Positions 1 to 6,493 of a DNA stretch of 10,881 nucleotides are shown piece after piece. Positions within the stretch are counted from its first letter, which is position 1. Each line of letters starts with the position of its first letter. The stretch is taken from contig JABDJR010000132.1 in NCBI GenBank assembly GCA_013003415.1, positions 1 to 10,881 on the forward strand. The letters run 5' to 3'. The DNA comes from Candidatus Eiseniibacteriota bacterium (GTDB lineage: Bacteria; Eisenbacteria; RBG-16-71-46; JABDJR01). A program made the position numbers and the translations under genes. The notes beneath the pieces were generated by a model. That model had not been told where the DNA came from and ran no database searches. It worked only from the letters and a program-made list of their open reading frames with translations.

Positions 1-229
1 AGTGACGGGTTTCCGTCTGGTACTCCACGTGAGCGGTGGCAATCGTGATGCCACGTGCTTTTTCTTCCGGGGCCTTATCAATCTGATCGAAGGGGATGTA
101 ATCGGCGAAACCCTTCTTCGACAATACTTCTGTAATTGCGGCCGTCAACGTCGTCTTACCATGGTCCACGTGACCAATCGTTCCCACATTGACGTGCGGC
201 TTTGTGCGCTCAAATTTTTCCTTACTCAC
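1..229 (-). CDS. tuf: Elongation factor Tu, N-terminal 76 residues (cut by left window edge)
   Basis: EF-Tu is the cytoplasmic GTPase that delivers aminoacyl-tRNA to the ribosomal A site. The visible 76 residues begin MSKEKFERTKPHVNVGTIGH. They include the P-loop GHVDHGKT (residues 19-26) and the switch I segment with RGITIATAHVEY (about 59-70). Both are diagnostic of EF-Tu rather than other translational GTPases. The start is GTG (227-229 on the complement), not ATG. It is supported by a strong Shine-Dalgarno GGAGG at 237-241 with a 7-nt spacer, and by the exact match to the family N-terminus. The gene lies about 40 bp downstream of tRNA-Thr(GGT) with no promoter between them, so it is probably co-transcribed with the tRNAs, as E. 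coli tufB is. The remaining roughly 320 residues are outside the window. Identification is essentially certain. Confidence 0.98.
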   Translation of the reverse strand, partial: MSKEKFERTKPHVNVGTIGHVDHGKTTLTAAITEVLSKKGFADYIPFDQIDKAPEEKARGITIATAHVEYQTETRH

Positions 230-247
230 CTTTTTTCCTCCGAGAAG

Positions 248-264
248 GTTGGGAATTTACCAAC
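248..264 (-). other. Small hairpin between tRNA-Thr(GGT) and the tuf ribosome binding site
   Basis: On the minus strand GTTGG and CCAAC form a perfect 5-bp stem around a 7-nt AT-rich loop. It sits between the CCA end of tRNA-Thr(GGT) and the tuf Shine-Dalgarno, which starts 6 nt further downstream. No U-run follows, so it is not a terminator. It could mark a processing site or shield the tuf 5' end once the tRNA is cut away, but this is inference and the stem is short. Confidence 0.3.
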
Positions 265-270
265 TGGGTC

Positions 271-346
271 TGGAGCCCACGAGCGGATTCGAACCGCTGA
301 CCTTTTGCTTACCATGCAAATGCTCTACCGACTGAGCTACGTGGGC
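271..346 (-). tRNA. tRNA-Thr(GGT)
   Basis: This is a complete 76-nt cloverleaf on the minus strand with an encoded CCA. The acceptor stem GCCCACG pairs with CGTGGGC, the D arm has GCTC/GAGC, and the T loop is TTCGAAT. The anticodon stem TTTGC/GCAAA encloses the loop ATGGTAA, giving anticodon GGT (Thr, reads ACC/ACU). The discriminator base is T. It is the last tRNA before tuf, matching thrT ahead of tufB in E. coli. About 230 bp separate it from the preceding tRNA-Gly, and that gap carries its own promoter. Confidence 0.97.
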
Positions 347-494
347 CCGATTCATGCAAAGCACGTGGACCAACCACAGTCCTTCCCTATCACCCACTCG
401 ACTAGAAACATGCTTTTTAAGCTAAAACCAGCCAGGTATTTGGGTTGAAGGGGTTAACAAAGAGGACTGCGCAGTGTGAATAGATAGGCGAGGG

Positions 495-523
495 ATTCTA
501 GAGGTCTGACTTGGGGCTGTCAA
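495..523 (-). promoter_or_regulatory. Internal sigma70 promoter for tRNA-Thr(GGT)-tuf
   Basis: On the minus strand a perfect -35 TTGACA (518-523) is followed by a 17-bp spacer and the -10 TAGAAT (495-500), which has one mismatch to consensus. Transcription should start near 488, leaving about 140 nt before tRNA-Thr(GGT). The bases just after the -10 (CCCTCGCC) are GC-rich, as in the discriminators of stringently controlled stable-RNA promoters. It would let tRNA-Thr(GGT)-tuf be expressed independently of the three upstream tRNAs. The elements are seen directly; activity and stringent control are inferred. Confidence 0.8.
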
Positions 524-524
524 C

Positions 525-550
525 CCCTGGGAACACCTATTTTCCCTGGG
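525..550. repeat. Paired CCCTGGG direct repeat upstream of the internal tuf promoter
   Basis: The 7-mer CCCTGGG occurs at 525-531 and again at 544-550, 19 bp apart (close to two helical turns). The first copy directly abuts the -35 box of the promoter at 495-523, so the pair occupies roughly the -36 to -62 region where activators or UP-type elements act. It is a possible regulator site. The unit is short and GC-rich, so chance is a real alternative. Confidence 0.35.
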
Positions 551-577
551 CCCAAATCCTTCGAAATGCCGAGTTAA

Positions 578-654
578 TGGAGCGGGAAACGGGATTCGAA
601 CCCGCGACCCTCAGCTTGGAAGGCTGATGCTCTAGCCAGCTGAGCTATTCCCGC
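578..654 (-). tRNA. tRNA-Gly(TCC)
   Basis: This is a complete 77-nt tRNA on the minus strand with an encoded CCA. The acceptor stem GCGGGAA pairs with TTCCCGC. The anticodon stem TCAGC/GCTGA surrounds the loop CTTCCAA, giving anticodon TCC (Gly). The T arm is GCGGG-TTCGAAT-CCCGT with one G-T wobble pair, and the discriminator T is usual for bacterial tRNA-Gly. It lies 20 nt after tRNA-Tyr in the same transcript, in the position of glyT in the E. coli tufB operon. Confidence 0.97.
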
Positions 655-674
655 TCAACTCGGATGTCGGAAGA

Positions 675-759
675 TGGTGGAGGGGGGAGGATTTGAACCT
701 CCGAAGGCTTCGCCGTCAGATTTACAGTCTGATCCCTTTGACCACTCGGGAACCCCTCC
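675..759 (-). tRNA. tRNA-Tyr(GTA)
   Basis: This is an 85-nt type II (long variable arm) tRNA on the minus strand with an encoded CCA. The acceptor stem GGAGGGG pairs with CCCCTCC, and the discriminator is A. The anticodon stem TCAGA/TCTGA holds the loop CTGTAAA, giving anticodon GTA (Tyr). The variable arm (around CGGCGAAGCCTTC) is typical of bacterial tRNA-Tyr. It lies 13 nt downstream of tRNA-Thr(TGT), in the same place as tyrU in E. coli. Confidence 0.97.
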
Positions 760-772
760 AGGGCAAATACTT

Positions 773-848
773 TGGAGCTGACGAAGGGACTCGAACCCTT
801 AACCCCTTCCTTACAAGGGAAGCGCTCTGCCAATTGAGCTACGTCAGC
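773..848 (-). tRNA. tRNA-Thr(TGT)
   Basis: This is a complete 76-nt tRNA on the minus strand and the first gene of the tRNA-tuf operon. The acceptor stem GCTGACG pairs with CGTCAGC. The anticodon stem CTTCC/GGAAG holds the loop CTTGTAA, giving anticodon TGT (Thr, reads ACA/ACG). CCA is encoded and the discriminator is T, as in the second Thr tRNA of this operon. It corresponds to thrU in E. coli. Confidence 0.97.
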
Positions 849-962
849 ATGTTGGCTCGACGTACCCCCGGCGCCGGGAGTTCACCCCTGCCCCAATCTG
901 GGCAAGGTGCTTCGCCACCTCGCTTTATCTCCTTTGAACCAGGAGAAGAAAGCCTAATAGGA
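849..962 (-). other. Structured 5' leader of the tRNA-tuf operon
   Basis: This stretch between the upstream promoter and the first tRNA has no convincing gene. Read on the minus strand it contains several potential hairpins in a row. AGGTG/CACCT (905-920) has a 6-nt loop. A GCCC/GGGC pair lies around 890-903. A perfect 12-bp GC palindrome CCCGGCGCCGGG (867-878) ends 18 nt before tRNA-Thr(TGT). No U-run follows any of them, so they do not look like intrinsic terminators. A role in tRNA maturation or antitermination is inference. Confidence 0.35.
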
Positions 963-969
963 ACGAGAG

Positions 970-998
970 AAGGTACGGGAATCACCGGGCACTGTCAA
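970..998 (-). promoter_or_regulatory. Upstream sigma70 promoter of the tRNA-tuf operon
   Basis: On the minus strand a perfect -35 TTGACA (993-998), a 17-bp spacer and a -10 TACCTT (970-975) lie about 120 bp upstream of tRNA-Thr(TGT). The predicted start is near 963. Position, optimal spacing and the consensus -35 make it the likely main operon promoter. It begins 64 bp after the stop of the upstream oxidoreductase gene. No strong intrinsic terminator is visible between them; the GGCCGGCC palindrome followed by TTTTT at 1032-1044 is too small a hairpin to call. Confidence 0.75.
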
Positions 999-1062
999 TT
1001 GCGGAATGGTGGAGCGGGCCATGAGATCCCCAAAAAGGCCGGCCAGAGCAGCATTGGGGGCA

Positions 1063-2334
1063 CTAGAACCGATTTACCGCCAAATCTGCTGTCGCCGCAG
1101 AGGGTGCGGCCCCGAGAATTATCTCGGAGACCAACTTCCCGGTGATCGGGGCCAGGGAGACCCCCATCATGCCGTGGCCGGCGGCCAAAGCTAGATTCTC
1201 GAATCGTGGTACCCGTCCGATGATGGGGAGGCCATCTGGAGTCAGAGGGCGGAGCCCGGCCCAGACCTCTGGCTTGGTCAGTTTTTCCTCCGCAAGCCTG
1301 AAACTCGGAATGAATTGAGGGGCTGCGTTTTGAATCGCGCGAACGCGCCGTGGGTTGATAGATGTGTCGATTCCAGCCATTTCCAAAGTCCCGGCAAAGC
1401 GAACCCCTTCTGCCAAGGGAGTCACCGCCACTTTGGAGTCCGTAAGAATCAAGGGAAGATTGAGCTTACCTTTCAAATCGGGAGCCATCAGGCTGTAGCC
1501 CTTAGCAGCCTGAATAGGAACATTGAGGCCGAGTTGCTTGGTGATGCCGGGAGACCAGGCGCCGCTGGCAAGCACGAACTCCTTCGCGCTTAAACTTGTG
1601 TAGTGAGTTTCAATTTCGCGAATGTGTCCGCCCTCAGTTTTGAATTCCTTCACTTCTTGGTGGGTGAAAAAAGTTGTACCGAGGTTTGTCAGTCTCTCTC
1701 GAAGCGAGAGGATCAGGGCTGCGGGATTCAAGTGCGCGTCTTTGGGAAGCCAGGTACCACCGCGAATGGTGAGTTCGAGGTTCGGGATCCGCGCCGAAAC
1801 CTGTTCCGGGGTCAACATCTCTGCCGGAAGATCAATGGCATGAGACATTTCTGTAAGTTCCTGGCACTCCTCCTCACCGGCTTCGGTGCGATAGAGCATG
1901 AGCAATCCATTTTGCTCAAACCCAAAACTCGAAACCGCTTCCGCTTCGTGCAGTTCCTCGTAGAGAGCGAGGCTCTTCAAGTGAAGATCGAGAAGAATGG
2001 GAACGCACCGTTCGACATTCTTTTGGTTTGAGGCTTTCGCGAACTTCCAAAGCCATTGAATGAGATCAAGATCAGCTCGGGGCTTGATATAAAAAGGGCT
2101 GTCCGGATTGAGCATCCACCCGAGACCCTGACGAATCACGCCGGGAGCCGCCATGGGAACAAAGTGACTGGGCACCACAAGCCCCGCGTTCCCACTGGAA
2201 CTTCCGCTGCCCAAGTCAGCTTTGTCGACGACGGCGACGCTTCTACCTTGCTGCTGCAGGTAGTACGCCGAGCAGAGACCAATCACTCCCCCGCCAACAA
2301 CAACGACATCGAAATCTTGTTCGCTTCCCCTCAT
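1063..2334 (-). CDS. DadA-like FAD-dependent D-amino acid dehydrogenase / amino-acid oxidoreductase
   Basis: The 423-residue protein belongs to the DAO/DadA flavoprotein family, which oxidatively deaminates amino acids, usually D-amino acids or glycine/proline derivatives, to 2-oxo acids. The N-terminus carries the Rossmann FAD motif GxGxxG (G14, G16, G19 in VVVGGGVIGL), followed by an acidic end of strand 2 (VVDKADLGSGSSSGNAG). The C-terminus has the family signature RPLTPDGLPIIGR (362-374) and AGHGMMGVSLAPITGK (385-400), which closes the FAD site. Length fits DadA (about 410-430). No signal peptide is seen. The ATG is the only suitable start, but it lacks a clear Shine-Dalgarno. The gene begins 14 bp after the stop of the large secreted-protein gene, so translational coupling is likely. 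Family is confident; the actual substrate cannot be read from the sequence, and glycine oxidase or hydroxyproline-type oxidases are alternatives. Confidence 0.87.
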   Translation of the reverse strand: MRGSEQDFDVVVVGGGVIGLCSAYYLQQQGRSVAVVDKADLGSGSSSGNAGLVVPSHFVPMAAPGVIRQGLGWMLNPDSPFYIKPRADLDLIQWLWKFAKASNQKNVERCVPILLDLHLKSLALYEELHEAEAVSSFGFEQNGLLMLYRTEAGEEECQELTEMSHAIDLPAEMLTPEQVSARIPNLELTIRGGTWLPKDAHLNPAALILSLRERLTNLGTTFFTHQEVKEFKTEGGHIREIETHYTSLSAKEFVLASGAWSPGITKQLGLNVPIQAAKGYSLMAPDLKGKLNLPLILTDSKVAVTPLAEGVRFAGTLEMAGIDTSINPRRVRAIQNAAPQFIPSFRLAEEKLTKPEVWAGLRPLTPDGLPIIGRVPRFENLALAAGHGMMGVSLAPITGKLVSEIILGAAPSAATADLAVNRF

Positions 2335-2348
2335 TGGGCAAGCATAAC

Positions 2349-5300
2349 TTATCGAAGCAGAACCATCTTTCGACTTTGGTTCAGCGGCTGCGACTCAATG
2401 CGATAGAAGTAGATGCCACGCGGGACCTCGAAACCGTTGGCGTTGCGTCCATCCCAGGTGAGTTCGTAGGCACCCTCTTCAAAGCGATCGTTTGCAAGCT
2501 CGCGCACTAGGCGCCCGGAAAGATCGTGCACCGTGATCTTAACTGGAGAGGGTTCGGTAAGACTGAAACCAATCTTGGTTTCGGAGCGGAACGGGTTGGG
2601 TGCGTTCTGCAAGAGCCGGTTCGTTAACGGCAATCCGGGAGTATCCAAAGAGCTACAGCTTGGCCACACCACCTCGGGGGTGGCCACTGTTCCAAGCCGC
2701 GCACCCGCCAAGGCCGTATCGGCTGCGGTGACCGTACCGTCGAAATCAAAGTCGCTGCACACGTTATTCGTCCCGAGGTTCGCAATATGGAAGTCCATGT
2801 CGGTTTGGTCGATTTCCAAGCCACCGCATTCGTAGAAGTTTGCATTGGAACGCAGCTGCCCGGGTTCATTCAGCGCATCAAATGCAATGAACGGAACTTG
2901 AGCCAACAAAACAGCATCGGCAAACACATCGATGAGCAAACTCGGGCTCGGATCGTCGGCGAGACAAAGCCCTGCCAAGATAATGAAGTCGACTTCACCA
3001 TTGATGTCGGTCGTCCCGGTGATTGAGGGGTGGGCTTGGCCGGCTCCCCAGCGAATAAGACCGTCAGCCGCGGCTGGGAACCGAAGTTCGACCAGGGCCC
3101 CTTGGACCGGTCCCAAGCAGTTGTTCACAATCGTGATTGTGTTCTCGTAGGTGCCCGCAATGTCGCCAATAATCGCTTCGGGCACATCGGACAACTCGGG
3201 CTGAGGAATATTGACGGGGAACACAGGTCGTTCACACCGCTGTGCCGTATCATGCCCGAACCAGGTCAGCACATGGTTCAGACGTGTTGTCACCGGGGCT
3301 GGGTCGGTGCACGTTGCCAAGTCTCGGCGAGCGGTTAAGGAAGCTCCGTCGAACACCACCCTGCGATCGGCGGTGGTTGGAAAGACCTTCCCAATGGAGT
3401 GATAGTTGATCGCGCCGTTCGCCGGAGACTGGTAAATCCAATCGCCAAACGCCGGAGAACCACCGGTTGGCTGAAGCACGTCGAAGGATCGCCGCGAAGG
3501 GCAGCCGTTCCCAGCCAAACTCACTTGGCCCCCGCCCTCGTTCCCAATCAGCGTGCCCCCATCGGGGTCGATGGGCATGCAAGCCACGTCGTCTTCAACG
3601 GTTCCTGCGGGACACCCCGCATCGCGCACCGTGTTACAGAGATAACTCACGCCAAGGGTGTTCTGTACAAAGGAAGTTACCGTAGGGTCTGCTTCGCCAA
3701 AAACCGAGCTCGCAAGATTGTCACCCGACATATATAGGTATCTGTTGTCGCTGGTGTTGCAGGAACCGGTGTCGAGGGTTAACCAAGGCGAAAGAACATC
3801 CACATCTTCATTAGTTAGATTGAACTGACCTTCGTTTCCGGTTTCCCACAGAATCGCTTCGTAGCCAATCAGTTGAAGATAGGTCGCCCCGTACTCGGTG
3901 TTGTTGGGCCGCCCGAGAGAAGCCTGGCCGCTCGCTGGCGCACGTACATCCCACCGATCCCAAGCGTTGCCTTCAAAGTTGGTGCCGCTTCCCGTGATCG
4001 CAGCGGTTAGACCCGCCTCCACAATTTCTTGTTCAGGATCTCCATCGGCGTGATCTACATACAAAATGCAGTTCCAGGTGGAATCGGCCGCTGCCGAAGG
4101 CAGCACTTCCATTTCTAGATAGTTGCCGCCCGTGGTGTCTGGGAAAACAGACCAGACTCCGGTGGTGGGAACTCCAAAGGAATCGACATAGCGCGCCTTG
4201 TAGAACAAATTGACGCGAGCACCCGGGGTGAAAAGCCCCCCCGCACCTTCGGGAAAAATGTCATTGGCAAGACGGCTTTGACCAAAGTCGGGATTGAGAT
4301 CAAGAGGGTCGAGATCGGTGTCGCTCCCAATAAAATTCGGATCATCTTCGTGATAGGCACTCATCCACGCGCCCGGATCGATGAGGTTCCCTCCTACCTC
4401 CGCGGTATCAAGACGCGCGGAGTACCACTGCAACCCTAACCAACTATTCTCTGCGGTATGACTTGTTTGCCAACTGTCAAAGTTGGGCTGGGGCGCCCCA
4501 GGACCGGGGACGGCCGCAAACTGCATGAAGACCTCGATGGATCCGAGTCCACCGCCGACTCGGACCACTAAAGTATCGCCCAAACTGGTCCCAGGTTGCG
4601 GGTTAACCGAGCCCTGCACGTCGTTGCTGTCCACTCGCCCCGGGGCATCGATCTGCAACCCTCCGTTTTCGGGAAAACTGTCAAAGGGCAGGTCGGTATC
4701 CCTGGCCGTAAGTAGAGGTGCGCCTGGACTACCGAACACACCGAACTTCACGTTGTCGTACCACGGAGTCGCTCCCGTGATGCCTGTGCAATTGGCAAAG
4801 AATCCGCAGAAATTAATGACACCGATTCCTATTCGCACTTGTTCCGCATCGGGCGAGATCACGCCGGTGAAATCGAAAGTCGACGTCAGACAATCCGGAG
4901 TCGTACTTAAGGAAAAAAGAAATCCCGAGCTCTTGAAATCGCTCGTCACAACTTTTCCGGTAGCCGGACAAACCTCCGGATACCATTGCGCTTCAAATTG
5001 AGCGAACACGTAGTTCAAAAGAGGTAAATCGGCGTAGGCATCGATCTTAATAACTTTGCCCGGGGAACCGTTGAGGCCGGCCGCCTTCAAGTCTATCCAG
5101 GGCGAAATGGCATAGTTGTCCTGGAAAGGGCCGTGACCCCCAAGAGTTAAATCTTCGAAAACCATGACCGAGTCACTGAGCGGGCAAACACAGTTGGACA
5201 TTACCGGGGGCAAATCAGCCAGGCTCACAATATTGGACCAGTCCCCACCCGCTCCGGGGGCTGGGGCAGACAAGGACCAACCTTGATTCCCCGATTCGAA

Positions 5301-6203
5301 GTCGGACAGATCATTGAAGGCACCGGTGAGCCGCACATCATCTACGGCAAAGGCGCCGCACGTGGTGGCGTAGATACCATCTTCATCGGAGTAGGCGCCA
5401 TCGGAAGTCACGCGAAAAACAATTTTGATCATGCCGCCCGTGTTGTAAGGCAAGCGACCGTTCGACTGGGACAGGAGTCCGCCGCCGAGACCAGAACTCA
5501 TTCCCGTGAAGGTATCCACGTTGACAAAGTCTCCGTTACCGCTTGTGTCAACTTCGCAATAGACATAGTCGAATGCGGGCTCGACCTCGACGACATAGTC
5601 AAAGAACAGCGTAATCGTACCGCCGTTGTAAGGACCGTAAGTTTTCTCAATGGCAAGATCCCAACTGTTGCCATAGCCCTGCCCGGTCACATAGCACAAG
5701 GCATCGGCTTCCAATGGAAGAACCCCGGCATAAAGGGACGCGGTACCGTCGAGACCACCCGTTGCCCCCACACAAACATCGGATGGAAAGTCAGCCTCAA
5801 CCAGGCGCCGAAAATGGGGATTATCGTGAAGCTTAGATCGATCAAACCCCACCCAGCCCTCCATGTAGGCGTGCAGGCTTGGATCTTTGAACGGGTCGAC
5901 ATAGGGCGCGTTGTGATCAAAGTGCGATCCTACCCCGCTGTCGAAAGTCCAGCAGGAGTCTTGAATCGCTTCCCAGCGCGAGGAGTCCGCGGCCCAAACC
6001 GTGCCTCCGAAGTAGGTCGTATCGATGGCGGCGCTGGAAAGAAGCCCGCTCACCGAAGGGGTCGTGCCAAAATGTCGCGAAACGGCAGTATCGGAGATCT
6101 TAAAAAGCGGGGCCATCTCTTTAGCGACGGAAGAGCTCGACCCGATCGCCGGTAAAGAAAACAGCAAGGATGTAATTAGTAAGGCAAAGGTCTGACGACG
6201 CAT
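2349..6203 (-). CDS. Large secreted modular protein with dockerin-like repeat and T9SS/FlgD-Ig-like C-terminal sorting module
   Basis: The 1,284-residue protein is predicted to be exported; its function is unknown. Residues 1-27 form a Sec signal peptide (MRRQ, hydrophobic FALLITSLLFSLPAI, then small residues). Two jelly-roll / MAM-like regions are suggested at about 145-294 (ending FAVDDVRLTG) and 302-490 (ending WYDNVKFG). Around 770-860 lies a segment (YEAILWETGN ... YLYMSGDNLASSV) resembling the Rossmann-like accessory domain of other sorted proteins. An Ig/carboxypeptidase-regulatory-like strand region occupies about 1010-1105. Residues 1151-1162 (DFDFDGTVTAAD) have the 1-3-5-7-12 calcium-ligand pattern of a dockerin/EF-hand loop. 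The end, 1191-1284 (NAPNPF, GIYFYRIE, KMVLLR), is the FlgD-Ig / T9SS-type C-terminal domain. Many cysteines fit an extracytoplasmic disulfide-bonded protein. No catalytic motif was found. The start was set at ATG 6203 because GAGGAGGT lies 5 nt upstream and the signal peptide starts there. The coding call is near certain; the domain calls at 145-490 and 770-860 are tentative. Confidence 0.88.
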   Translation of the reverse strand: MRRQTFALLITSLLFSLPAIGSSSSVAKEMAPLFKISDTAVSRHFGTTPSVSGLLSSAAIDTTYFGGTVWAADSSRWEAIQDSCWTFDSGVGSHFDHNAPYVDPFKDPSLHAYMEGWVGFDRSKLHDNPHFRRLVEADFPSDVCVGATGGLDGTASLYAGVLPLEADALCYVTGQGYGNSWDLAIEKTYGPYNGGTITLFFDYVVEVEPAFDYVYCEVDTSGNGDFVNVDTFTGMSSGLGGGLLSQSNGRLPYNTGGMIKIVFRVTSDGAYSDEDGIYATTCGAFAVDDVRLTGAFNDLSDFESGNQGWSLSAPAPGAGGDWSNIVSLADLPPVMSNCVCPLSDSVMVFEDLTLGGHGPFQDNYAISPWIDLKAAGLNGSPGKVIKIDAYADLPLLNYVFAQFEAQWYPEVCPATGKVVTSDFKSSGFLFSLSTTPDCLTSTFDFTGVISPDAEQVRIGIGVINFCGFFANCTGITGATPWYDNVKFGVFGSPGAPLLTARDTDLPFDSFPENGGLQIDAPGRVDSNDVQGSVNPQPGTSLGDTLVVRVGGGLGSIEVFMQFAAVPGPGAPQPNFDSWQTSHTAENSWLGLQWYSARLDTAEVGGNLIDPGAWMSAYHEDDPNFIGSDTDLDPLDLNPDFGQSRLANDIFPEGAGGLFTPGARVNLFYKARYVDSFGVPTTGVWSVFPDTTGGNYLEMEVLPSAAADSTWNCILYVDHADGDPEQEIVEAGLTAAITGSGTNFEGNAWDRWDVRAPASGQASLGRPNNTEYGATYLQLIGYEAILWETGNEGQFNLTNEDVDVLSPWLTLDTGSCNTSDNRYLYMSGDNLASSVFGEADPTVTSFVQNTLGVSYLCNTVRDAGCPAGTVEDDVACMPIDPDGGTLIGNEGGGQVSLAGNGCPSRRSFDVLQPTGGSPAFGDWIYQSPANGAINYHSIGKVFPTTADRRVVFDGASLTARRDLATCTDPAPVTTRLNHVLTWFGHDTAQRCERPVFPVNIPQPELSDVPEAIIGDIAGTYENTITIVNNCLGPVQGALVELRFPAAADGLIRWGAGQAHPSITGTTDINGEVDFIILAGLCLADDPSPSLLIDVFADAVLLAQVPFIAFDALNEPGQLRSNANFYECGGLEIDQTDMDFHIANLGTNNVCSDFDFDGTVTAADTALAGARLGTVATPEVVWPSCSSLDTPGLPLTNRLLQNAPNPFRSETKIGFSLTEPSPVKITVHDLSGRLVRELANDRFEEGAYELTWDGRNANGFEVPRGIYFYRIESQPLNQSRKMVLLR

Positions 6204-6208
6204 CAGCG

Positions 6209-6216
6209 ACCTCCTC
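6209..6216 (-). promoter_or_regulatory. Ribosome binding site that fixes the start of the large secreted protein
   Basis: On the minus strand GAGGAGGT ends 5 nt before the ATG at 6201-6203. This near-perfect Shine-Dalgarno selects that ATG over the longer reading frame that opens at a TTG (6252-6254), which would add 17 residues ahead of the signal peptide. Confidence 0.85.
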
Positions 6217-6288
6217 GTAACGCAAGTTCGTATATTCAATAGGAGGGAGGACAAGCACGGCTTAGAGTTAATATAGCGAACAATTCGT

Positions 6289-6297
6289 ATTCTACCA
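6289..6297 (-). promoter_or_regulatory. Candidate extended -10 promoter for the secreted protein gene
   Basis: On the minus strand TGG precedes TAGAAT, matching the extended -10 form TGnTATAAT with one mismatch in the hexamer. No good -35 hexamer is correctly spaced, which extended -10 promoters can tolerate. The predicted start near 6282 gives a leader of about 80 nt to the ATG. This is an unverified candidate. Confidence 0.4.
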
Positions 6298-6411
6298 TGG
6301 TTCTAAGCGGTAAAGTTTCGATTTCGCAACGATTTACGAGCGTGACTCGCACTCTTAAACGGCTCGGCTTGCGGCTCTTTGATAGGACGGAAAGACGACA
6401 GTTCGTCCCTT

Positions 6412-6437
6412 AAAAACTTTCAGCAACCGCAAGAAAG
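6412..6437 (-). terminator. Weak candidate intrinsic terminator after cysS
   Basis: On the minus strand CTTTC and GAAAG form a 5-bp stem with an 11-nt loop, immediately followed by TTTTT. It lies about 40 bp downstream of the cysS stop. The stem is short and AT-rich, so efficiency would be low; the placement is right but the structure is marginal. Confidence 0.3.
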
Positions 6438-6445
6438 ACTGGCCG

Positions 6446-6493
6446 ACTTGCGTTTGAGTGGTTGAGGAAGTGTTGCTTTACTTGCGTTTGAGT
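6446..6493. repeat. 14-bp direct repeat spanning the cysS stop
   Basis: ACTTGCGTTTGAGT occurs at 6446-6459 and at 6480-6493. The second copy encodes the final Leu-Lys-Arg-Lys region of cysS and touches its stop codon; the first lies 34 bp away in the downstream intergenic region. It looks like a small local duplication of the gene's 3' end, and may reflect slippage or a past indel. Confidence 0.6.

Larger units (their letters stand above)
6204..6477. other. Intergenic region between cysS and the large secreted-protein gene
   Basis: About 270 bp without a convincing gene. It holds the ribosome binding site and a candidate promoter of the downstream gene, a weak terminator candidate for cysS, and one copy of a 14-bp repeat shared with the cysS 3' end. 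Apart from these no RNA gene or conserved structure is recognised. Confidence 0.6.

Noticed and set aside
2..448. 148-codon plus-strand open frame across tuf and tRNA-Thr(GGT)
   Set aside because: It reads through the complement of EF-Tu and of a tRNA, so it is not a real gene.
1032..1044. GGCCGGCC palindrome followed by TTTTT on the minus strand as a terminator for the DadA-like gene
   Set aside because: An 8-bp palindrome without a loop can form only a 2-3 bp hairpin, too weak for an intrinsic terminator.
5283..6155. 290-codon plus-strand open frame opposite the large secreted-protein gene
   Set aside because: It lies wholly antisense to a well-supported gene with signal peptide and domains, and its translation shows no recognisable family features.
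6204..6254. N-terminal extension of the large secreted protein from a TTG at 6254
   Set aside because: It would put 17 residues ahead of a normal signal peptide, whereas the ATG at 6203 has a near-perfect Shine-Dalgarno.
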